DNA of 10,283 bases from Anaerolineales bacterium (GTDB lineage Bacteria; Chloroflexota; Anaerolineae; Anaerolineales; UBA6663), in assembly GCA_016789245.1 (NCBI GenBank), contig JAEURM010000048.1:1-10283 (forward strand), written 5' to 3'. The notes beneath the pieces are model-generated. The model had not been told where the DNA came from. It worked only from the letters and a program-made list of their open reading frames with translations, and made no database searches. The position numbers and the translations under genes were made by a program. This document shows, in pieces, positions 1 to 5,378 of this stretch (positions are counted from its first letter, which is position 1; each line of letters opens with the position of its first letter).

Positions 1-1014
1 ATTGAGCAAGAAGCGCTGGCCGCCCTGAGTGCGGTGAATGATTCTGCCGCACTGGATATATGGCGCGTAAAGCACTTGGGCCGCAGTGCCCCACTGGCCA
101 ACATCCTTGGAGATTTGGGCAAGCTTTCTAAAGAAGAGCGCCCACTGGTGGGCAAGCGCGGCAATGAAGTGAAGCGCGCATTGGAAGCCGCACTGGAGAC
201 TAAAGCCGAAGCATTGCGGCAGGCTGAGATGGAACGCGCGATGACGGCCGGCGCGGTGGACGTAACCCTGCCGGGCCGCCCGATGGTGCGCGGGCGTTTG
301 CACCCAGCCACCAGCGGCTTACGCTTGTTATACAACGTGTTTGCCGAGATGGGCTTCCAAATTTACCGCTCCCGCGAAGTGGAAAGCGACGAGTACAACT
401 TTGAACTGCTCAACATCCCCGCGCACCACCCGGCGCGCGATATGTGGGATACGTTTCACACCAGCACGCCCGGCGTGATTCTGCGCACGCACACCTCGCC
501 CGGCCAAATCCGTGCCATGCGCGAGTTGGGTGAGAATGGCACCAAGCCCATCCGCGTGATTTTGCCCGGCATGTGTTACCGCTATGAGCAAATCACAGCG
601 CGCAGTGAAATTCAGTTCTTGCAGATTGAAGGTTTGGCGGTGGGCAAAGGCATCCGCATGACGGATTTGAAAGGCACGCTCACGGAAATGGCCCGCCGGA
701 TGTACGGCGCTAACGTGCGCACCCGTTTCCGCGCGGATCATTTCCCCTTTACTGAACCCAGCGCCGAGATGGACGTGGAATGTTTTGTGTGTGGCGGCAA
801 GGGCTGTGGCGTGTGCAAGCACAGCGGCTGGCTAGAAATTTTGGGCTGTGGCATGGTGCATCCTACCGTGCTGAAGAACGGCGGCTATGACCCCAGCGTG
901 TACTCTGGTTTTGCCTTTGGCATGGGGCCGCAACGCGTGGTCATGCTCATGCACGGCATCACGGATATCCGCTACTTCTTGCAGAATGATGTGAGATTCT
1001 TGGAGCAGTTCTAA
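1..1014 (+). CDS. pheS: Phenylalanyl-tRNA synthetase alpha subunit (5' end missing)
   Basis: This is the catalytic alpha subunit of the alpha2-beta2 cytoplasmic enzyme that charges tRNA-Phe with phenylalanine. The reading frame is open from base 1 and the first visible residues (IEQEALAAL) already match the family's N-terminal coiled-coil arm. The true start therefore lies upstream, probably by only 10-20 codons given the 337 visible residues and a usual length near 340-350. The GTG at 34 is an internal codon. Class II synthetase signatures are clear: GRLHP and the FHT motif around residues 97-155, FPFTEPSAEMDV before a Cys-x2-Cys-x4-Cys-x2-Cys cluster (C261, C264, C269, C272), then GWLEILGCGMVHP and motif 3, GMGPQR (307-312). 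The Cys cluster occurs in many bacterial PheS and looks like a small zinc site. Motif 3 has Gln where Glu or Asp is usual before the Arg. pheT follows on the same strand. Identification is certain. Confidence 0.97.
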   Translation: MEQEALAALSAVNDSAALDIWRVKHLGRSAPLANILGDLGKLSKEERPLVGKRGNEVKRALEAALETKAEALRQAEMERAMTAGAVDVTLPGRPMVRGRLHPATSGLRLLYNVFAEMGFQIYRSREVESDEYNFELLNIPAHHPARDMWDTFHTSTPGVILRTHTSPGQIRAMRELGENGTKPIRVILPGMCYRYEQITARSEIQFLQIEGLAVGKGIRMTDLKGTLTEMARRMYGANVRTRFRADHFPFTEPSAEMDVECFVCGGKGCGVCKHSGWLEILGCGMVHPTVLKNGGYDPSVYSGFAFGMGPQRVVMLMHGITDIRYFLQNDVRFLEQF

Positions 1015-1024
1015 AAAAAAGAGA

Positions 1025-1124
1025 GTGTCAAAGTGTCAAAGTATCGAGTGTCCTGCCGCAAGGCCCAACGGCTTAAGCTCGGCGGAGGCCACTCGACACC
1101 CGACACGCGACACTAATCGGACAC
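1025..1124. repeat. GTGTC/GACAC inverted-repeat cluster between pheS and pheT
   Basis: The left side holds GTGTC or one-base variants at 1025, 1033, 1041 and 1048, with steps of 8, 8 and 7. The right side holds GACAC at 1095, 1102, 1109 and 1120. The two sides are in opposite orientation, so the spacer can fold. The best stem pairs 1041-1059 with 1081-1099 (GTATCGAGTGTCCTGCCGC against GGCGGAGGCCACTCGACAC, with a few mismatches). The element fills almost the whole 111-nt spacer and reaches two bases from the pheT ATG. It looks like a dispersed heptamer-type repeat and not a terminator, since no T-tract follows. An effect on pheT translation is possible but only inferred. Confidence 0.7.
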
Positions 1125-1125
1125 A

Positions 1126-3687
1126 ATGAAAATTCCTCTCAGTTGGCTCAAAGATTTTGTTGAAATTTCCCTCACCCCGGAAGAGTTGGCGTACAAGCTG
1201 ACGTTTGGCGGGATGGAGGTGGAAGAGATTGAATACGTTGGCTTACCCCAGCCAGAGCGCAAGCCGGGCGAGAAGCAAGAGTTTAAAACCTACGGCATTA
1301 GCTGGGCGCCAGAAAAAATTGTAACGGCGCAAGTGCTAGAAGTGGGCGCGCACCCCAACGCTGACCGGCTAACGCTTTTGCGCTTGGATGATGGCAGTGG
1401 CAAAGAACAAACTGTGCTGACGGGTGCGCCGAATTTGTTTCCGTACAAAGGCGCCGGGCCGTTGGCTCAGCCCATCAAGGTGGCGTACGCCCGCGAAGGC
1501 TCCGTGTTATATGACGGCCACAAGCCGGGCCGCGAGCTGATGACGCTGAAGAAGGCCAAAATCCGGGGCGTGGAGTCTTACTCCATGGTGTGCTCTGAGA
1601 AAGAATTGGGCATTAGTGAAGAGCATGAGGGCATCATCTTCTTGGATGAGGATGCGCCGGTGGGCGTGCCGCTGGCCGATTACATGGGCGATGCGGTGTT
1701 TACGATTAAGACCAACCCCAACATGGCCCGCAACATCAATGTGTACGGCGTGGCCCGCGAGATTGCCGCGCTCACCGGCCAGCCGCTGAAACCACTGAGC
1801 CAAGACGTGGTGGCCGAAGGCGTGCCGATTGAGGGGCAAATCAGCCTCCAAATCACCAACCCCGATTTGAACCCGCGTTTTGTGGCCGCGCTGATTAAGG
1901 GCGTGACGATTAAGCCCAGCTCTTACCAAGTGCAACGCCGCCTACGGTTGTGCGGTGTGCGGCCCATCAACAATATTGTGGATGTGACCAATTACGCCAT
2001 GTTAGAAGTGGGGCAACCTTTGCACGCGTTTGATTACGATGTGTTGGTGAGCCGCGCCGCGCCGAATGCGCCCACCATCATTACGCGCACGGCCACGGCG
2101 GGCGAAACGCTCAAGACGCTGGACGGCGTGGAACGCAAGCTGGATGACTTCACCATTTTGGTGTGTGATGAAAAAGGCGCGTTGGGCTTGGGCGGCGTGA
2201 TGGGCGGTTTGGAAAGTGAAGTGAGTGATCAAACCACCAGCGTGTTGTTGGAAGGCGCGGCGTGGGAATTCATCAACATCCGCAAAACCATGCAGGCGCA
2301 GAAACTTTCTTCTGAGGCTGGTTACCGCTTCTCACGCGGGGTGCATCCGGCGATGACGACGCGCGGCGTGAAGCGCGGCATTGAACTGATGCGGCAGTGG
2401 GGCGGCGGCACGGTGGCGCGCGGCTTGGTGGAAGCGATTGCGAAGCCCACGCCGAGCGTTTCGGTAGCAATCACGCCTGCCGAAGTAGAACGCATCCTCG
2501 GCATTCAACTTTCCACAGCGGATATTGTTCGTATTCTTGAATCTTTGCAATTCACTTGTGAAATTCAATCACAAATCAGCAATCCACAATCAGCCATTCA
2601 AGTAACTGTTCCAGACCACCGCCTAGATATTGGCACAGGCGTGGTGGGGCAGGCGGATGTGATTGAAGAGATTGCGCGCATTTATGGCTATGAGCGCATC
2701 CCCGAAACGCAACTGGCCGATGACTTGCCGCCGCAACGCCGCAATCTTTCCTTGGAAGTGGAAGAGCAAGCGCGCGATATTTTGGTGAACGCTGGTTTGC
2801 AAGAAGTGATGACGTACTCGCTCACCACGCCGGAGCGCGAGCGGCGTGTGCTCAGTCCGACCACGCCCGCCGATGAGCGGCCTTACGTGACCCTGCTCAA
2901 CCCGATTGCCAGTGACCGGACTTCCATGCGCCATTCACTGTTGGCCAGCGTGTTAGAAATTGCCGCCGCCAATGTGCGGTTGAGTGAGCGCTTGGCGTTG
3001 TTTGAAATTGCGCCCGTGTACATTGTGGAAGAAGAAGAGAGTTTGCCACAAGAGCCGCGCCGCTTGACCATGGTGCTGACGGGCCAACGTGAACGGCAAA
3101 ATTGGCAGGCCGCCCAAAACCCGCCAATGGATTTCTTTGATGTGAAAGGTGTGATTGAATCTTTGCTGGATGGCTTGCACATCGCTAATGTGAGTTATGC
3201 GCCGGGCACACACCCCACTTTCTTGCCGGGCCGCACGGCGGAATTGCACATCAACGGGCAACACGCGGGCTGGCTGGGTGAACTGCACCCGCGTGTGCGT
3301 GAGCACTATGATTTGCCCAACCAAGCTGTGCTGGTGGCTGATTTAGACTTTGAAGTGTTGGCCGCGCATTTGAATGAACGTTACCCGGTACGCGCCGTGC
3401 CGGAGTTCCCGCCAGTGAAGGAAGATTTGGCGCTGGTGCTGGATGAAGCCATGCCGGCCGCGCAAGTGCAAGCGGCCATCCGCGATGCGGGCGGCAACTT
3501 GCTAGCGGGCGTAACGCTGTTTGATGTGTACCGCGATGAGAAACTGGGCGCAGGCAAAAAGAGCTTGGCCTTTAGCCTTACCTACCAAGCGCCAGACCGG
3601 ACGCTCACAGATAGTGATGTGGCCAAAGTACGCGCCAAAATTGTGAAGAAATTACAGGATGAGCTAGGGGCAAGTTTGCGGGGTTAA
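1126..3687 (+). CDS. pheT: Phenylalanyl-tRNA synthetase beta subunit
   Basis: This is the large, non-catalytic subunit of PheRS; it binds tRNA-Phe and carries the editing site that hydrolyses mischarged Tyr-tRNA-Phe. The 853 residues show the full domain order: N-terminal MKIPLSWLKDFVEI, an EMAP/OB-type tRNA-binding domain (about 65-180, with HPNADRL and CSEKELGI), the B3/B4 editing domain (about 215-400, with RPINNIVDVTNY and GQPLHAFDYD), B5 (about 440-535, ending EEIARIYGYE), the catalytic-like core (about 540-745) and the C-terminal FDX-ACB anticodon-binding domain (about 752-851). The length is typical or slightly long. The start is the ATG at 1126, which begins the conserved N-terminus, although only a weak GG precedes it and no proper Shine-Dalgarno is visible. 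B5 contains a repeat-encoded stretch at residues 481-492. It follows pheS and is presumably co-transcribed with it. Identification is certain. Confidence 0.97.
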   Translation: MKIPLSWLKDFVEISLTPEELAYKLTFGGMEVEEIEYVGLPQPERKPGEKQEFKTYGISWAPEKIVTAQVLEVGAHPNADRLTLLRLDDGSGKEQTVLTGAPNLFPYKGAGPLAQPIKVAYAREGSVLYDGHKPGRELMTLKKAKIRGVESYSMVCSEKELGISEEHEGIIFLDEDAPVGVPLADYMGDAVFTIKTNPNMARNINVYGVAREIAALTGQPLKPLSQDVVAEGVPIEGQISLQITNPDLNPRFVAALIKGVTIKPSSYQVQRRLRLCGVRPINNIVDVTNYAMLEVGQPLHAFDYDVLVSRAAPNAPTIITRTATAGETLKTLDGVERKLDDFTILVCDEKGALGLGGVMGGLESEVSDQTTSVLLEGAAWEFINIRKTMQAQKLSSEAGYRFSRGVHPAMTTRGVKRGIELMRQWGGGTVARGLVEAIAKPTPSVSVAITPAEVERILGIQLSTADIVRILESLQFTCEIQSQISNPQSAIQVTVPDHRLDIGTGVVGQADVIEEIARIYGYERIPETQLADDLPPQRRNLSLEVEEQARDILVNAGLQEVMTYSLTTPERERRVLSPTTPADERPYVTLLNPIASDRTSMRHSLLASVLEIAAANVRLSERLALFEIAPVYIVEEEESLPQEPRRLTMVLTGQRERQNWQAAQNPPMDFFDVKGVIESLLDGLHIANVSYAPGTHPTFLPGRTAELHINGQHAGWLGELHPRVREHYDLPNQAVLVADLDFEVLAAHLNERYPVRAVPEFPPVKEDLALVLDEAMPAAQVQAAIRDAGGNLLAGVTLFDVYRDEKLGAGKKSLAFSLTYQAPDRTLTDSDVAKVRAKIVKKLQDELGASLRG
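2567..2594 (+). repeat. Heptanucleotide tandem repeat inside pheT
   Basis: AATC occurs at 2567, 2574, 2581 and 2588, exactly 7 nt apart, giving the units AATCACA, AATCAGC, AATCCAC and AATCAGC. It is in frame and encodes the QSQISNPQSA part of the B5 domain, between the LESLQF helix end and the conserved VTVPDHR strand. The surrounding ~100 nt are clearly more AT-rich than the rest of pheT. Such short repeats are usually intergenic, so this looks like an insertion that the protein tolerates in a surface loop. Confidence 0.7.
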
Positions 3688-3700
3688 GAGAATTAGCGTA

Positions 3701-3765
3701 GGGGCGAAGCATTCGGCAATTTCCTTTTGGAAACGCGTTGGCTCATCTGCTGAATGCTTCGCCCC
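3701..3765. repeat. 65-nt palindromic element after pheT
   Basis: The arms 3701-3718 (GGGGCGAAGCATTCGGCA) and 3748-3765 (TGCTGAATGCTTCGCCCC) pair over 18 positions with a single G-T wobble. They enclose a 29-nt loop that itself contains TTTCC-TTTT-GGAAA (3720-3733). It starts 13 nt after the pheT stop. No T-run follows the right arm, so it is not a classic intrinsic terminator, though it could act as a 3'-end stabiliser or a factor-assisted terminator. The near-perfect arms and GGGGCGAAGC core resemble REP/MITE-like dispersed palindromes that I associate with Chloroflexota genomes; copy number cannot be seen here. Confidence 0.7.
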
Positions 3766-3782
3766 GACAACCCATACCCCGG

Positions 3783-3803
3783 CATTTCCTTCCTTTTCCC
3801 TCC
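3783..3803 (+). other. Pyrimidine-rich tract upstream of the exosortase gene
   Basis: Almost every base from 3783 to 3803 is C or T (CATTTCCTTCC followed by TTTTCCCTCC). It lies between the palindromic element and the exosortase start. It has no recognised function. A rho-utilisation role for the upstream pheST transcript is one possibility, since the strand is C-rich and G-poor, but this is inference only. Confidence 0.3.
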
Positions 3804-3842
3804 TAAAACTCCCCATAGCCCAAGTCACCTATCGCCACCTCG

Positions 3843-3864
3843 CTCGTCTTACTTGTAAGATGAG
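3843..3864. promoter_or_regulatory. Palindrome at the 5' end of the exosortase gene, candidate operator or hairpin
   Basis: TCTTAC-TT-GTAAGA (3847-3860) is a perfect dyad. With one G-T pair it extends to 10-bp arms (3843-3852 and 3855-3864). It ends 11 nt before the preferred ATG at 3876. It could be a repressor operator, since a short A/T-rich dyad of this kind suits a dimeric helix-turn-helix regulator. It could instead be an RNA hairpin just upstream of the start codon. TAAGAT (3856-3861), inside the dyad, also resembles a -10 box but has no visible -35. Confidence 0.4.
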
Positions 3865-3875
3865 TGCAGGCACTT

Positions 3876-5378
3876 ATGCAAATTTCTAGAACTTGGGCGG
3901 AGCAAACCGCCTCACCCGCCGCGCGTGGGCTAATTAACGTTGGCCTGTGGGCGCTGTGGCTGTGGTTCTATCGCCCTATCTTCAACTACCTCAGCGTCAT
4001 CTTCTCGCGCGAAGATTTCCGTACCAACCAACTGGTGCTGATTGGTGCGCTGGTACTGATTGGCTTGCAAGTGCGGCAAGGCAACTTGCGTTTGCGCTGG
4101 AACGCCGCGCCGCACCTGTACTGGCCGGCGCTAATTTTGGCGTTGGGCGGTTCCGCGCTCTTCCTCCTCAGTGAACGCACATTAGACGTAAATACTCTCT
4201 CCGCCAGTTTGTTTGGCTTAGCTACGTACGGCCTGCTGGGCTTGTGGATGGAGCCGCACACTTGGCGCTTTGGCTTGCCCGCCGCACTTCTGCTCATTGG
4301 CGCCCTGCCGTTTGGTGAGCACATGCAAACCTTCATTGGTTACCCAGTGCGTTTGCTCACCGCCGCTTTGGTGCGGGATGGTTGGGCCGCACTCGGCGCG
4401 CCCTCGCTGGGCGTGGATACCATTTTGGTGTTTGAAAACGGCGTCTCGCAAGTGGATTTGCCGTGTAGCGGCGTGAAAAGTTTGTGGACGGGCGGCTTAT
4501 TTTTTCTGGCGGCCACGTGGATTGAGCGCCGCCCGCTCAATTTACGTTGGTTGCTAAGTGCGGCAGTTTTTGTGATTTTGCTGTTAGCGGCCAATACACT
4601 GCGCGTGGCCGTGCTGATTGGCGTGGGGCCGGTGCTGGGCTGGCCACTGTTGGCGCAAATGCTCCATGTGCCGCTCGGCGTGCTGGGGTTTGTAGCCGCG
4701 TGTGCGGCGGCGGCCCTCATGCTCAAAGCGCAACCCACACGGCCCAACCTTTCCCACGCCGCGCAAAATTTGCCACAACCGGCCGCGCTTCCCGTTCTGC
4801 TAGCGGGCGCGTTCCTCACCTTCTCTTTTCTATACGTGCCGCGCCCGCAAAGCCAAATTGTTTTACACGCCGCGCGTTGGCAACTGCCCACTGGCTTAAG
4901 CACCACGCCCATCCCGCTCAAGCCCATTGAAGTGGAATGGCTCACACGCGATGTGGCGGAATCCGCTTTGCGCCAACGGTTTGAGTGGGGCGGCCTCAGC
5001 GGCTCATTCATGATTGTCACCAGCCAATCGTGGCGCGCGCACCACCGGCCTGAGCGGTGCTTTGAAGTGTTGGGCGTGAAAGTGGATGAATCCCGCACCT
5101 ACCTCCTGCAACCCAATTTTCCACTGCGCGCCGTGACGGTGAGCGATGCGGCGGGCCGTTCATCTAAAGCCGCGTACTGGTTTCAATCGGCCACGCGCAT
5201 TACGGATGATTACGCGCAACGCATTTGGGCGGATGTAACGGTGCGCCCGGAGCGTTGGGTGCTGGTTTCCCTGGTATTTGATGACGGAGCGGGTGTGGAA
5301 AGCGCCGAGGCGCAAACACTTATCCTCGCTCTACAAAAAATGGTTTCGGAACGTTTTGCTCAAGGAGATTGGCCATGA
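3876..5378 (+). CDS. Exosortase fused to a C-terminal EpsI-like domain (candidate exosortase O, XrtO)
   Basis: Exosortases are polytopic membrane enzymes that recognise PEP-CTERM tails, cleave them and are thought to transfer the protein to a surface acceptor. Residues 1-300 show about eight hydrophobic segments. The three catalytic positions are present: Cys197 in LPCSGVKSL, Arg243 in NTLRVAVL and His264 in MLHVPLG. After a last TM segment near 310-325, the remaining ~175 residues form an extracytoplasmic domain with HHRPERC (389-395), the signature of EpsI/DUF3485 proteins that accompany or are fused to exosortases. The ATG at 3876 is preferred (500 residues, AGG 5 nt upstream); an in-frame GTG at 3864 would add four residues and sits in the palindrome. 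The stop overlaps the next start as ATGA, so the two genes are translationally coupled. The exosortase call is firm. The XrtO subtype is my recollection of a family found next to a polytopic PEP-CTERM protein and needs an HMM check. Confidence 0.92.
   Translation: MQISRTWAEQTASPAARGLINVGLWALWLWFYRPIFNYLSVIFSREDFRTNQLVLIGALVLIGLQVRQGNLRLRWNAAPHLYWPALILALGGSALFLLSERTLDVNTLSASLFGLATYGLLGLWMEPHTWRFGLPAALLLIGALPFGEHMQTFIGYPVRLLTAALVRDGWAALGAPSLGVDTILVFENGVSQVDLPCSGVKSLWTGGLFFLAATWIERRPLNLRWLLSAAVFVILLLAANTLRVAVLIGVGPVLGWPLLAQMLHVPLGVLGFVAACAAAALMLKAQPTRPNLSHAAQNLPQPAALPVLLAGAFLTFSFLYVPRPQSQIVLHAARWQLPTGLSTTPIPLKPIEVEWLTRDVAESALRQRFEWGGLSGSFMIVTSQSWRAHHRPERCFEVLGVKVDESRTYLLQPNFPLRAVTVSDAAGRSSKAAYWFQSATRITDDYAQRIWADVTVRPERWVLVSLVFDDGAGVESAEAQTLILALQKMVSERFAQGDWP
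5362..5367 (+). promoter_or_regulatory. Shine-Dalgarno deciding the start of the PEP-CTERM protein
   Basis: AAGGAG lies 7 nt before the ATG at 5375 and inside the last codons of the exosortase gene. It favours 5375 over the in-frame TTG at 5369, which would leave almost no spacing. It supports independent re-initiation at the ATGA overlap. Confidence 0.85.

Noticed and set aside
34..36. GTG as the pheS start codon
   Set aside because: The frame is open from base 1 and the upstream residues match the PheS N-terminal arm. The GTG is an internal Val codon.
1025..1113. CRISPR-like array in the pheS-pheT spacer
   Set aside because: The repeated units are only 5-8 nt with 2-3 nt between them and change orientation halfway; no spacers of CRISPR length exist.
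2567..2594. Frameshift or pseudogene in pheT caused by the repeat
   Set aside because: The frame stays open and the conserved VTVPDHR and EEIARIYGYE segments continue directly after it, so the gene is intact.
3860..3889. Small open frame starting at the ATG at 3860
   Set aside because: It stops after nine codons at a TAG, overlaps the exosortase start, and has no ribosome binding site or peptide feature.
4340..5098. Long open frame (252 codons) on the minus strand inside the exosortase gene
   Set aside because: It lies wholly opposite a clear exosortase/EpsI sequence. The translation is rich in Ser, Arg, Ala and Thr without recognisable domains, as expected of antisense frames in GC-rich coding DNA. 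Many similar frames opposite pheS, pheT and the VIT-VWA gene were dismissed for the same reason.
5369..5371. TTG as the start of the PEP-CTERM protein
   Set aside because: The ATG at 5375 has AAGGAG at a proper distance and forms the ATGA overlap; the TTG would start inside the spacing region.
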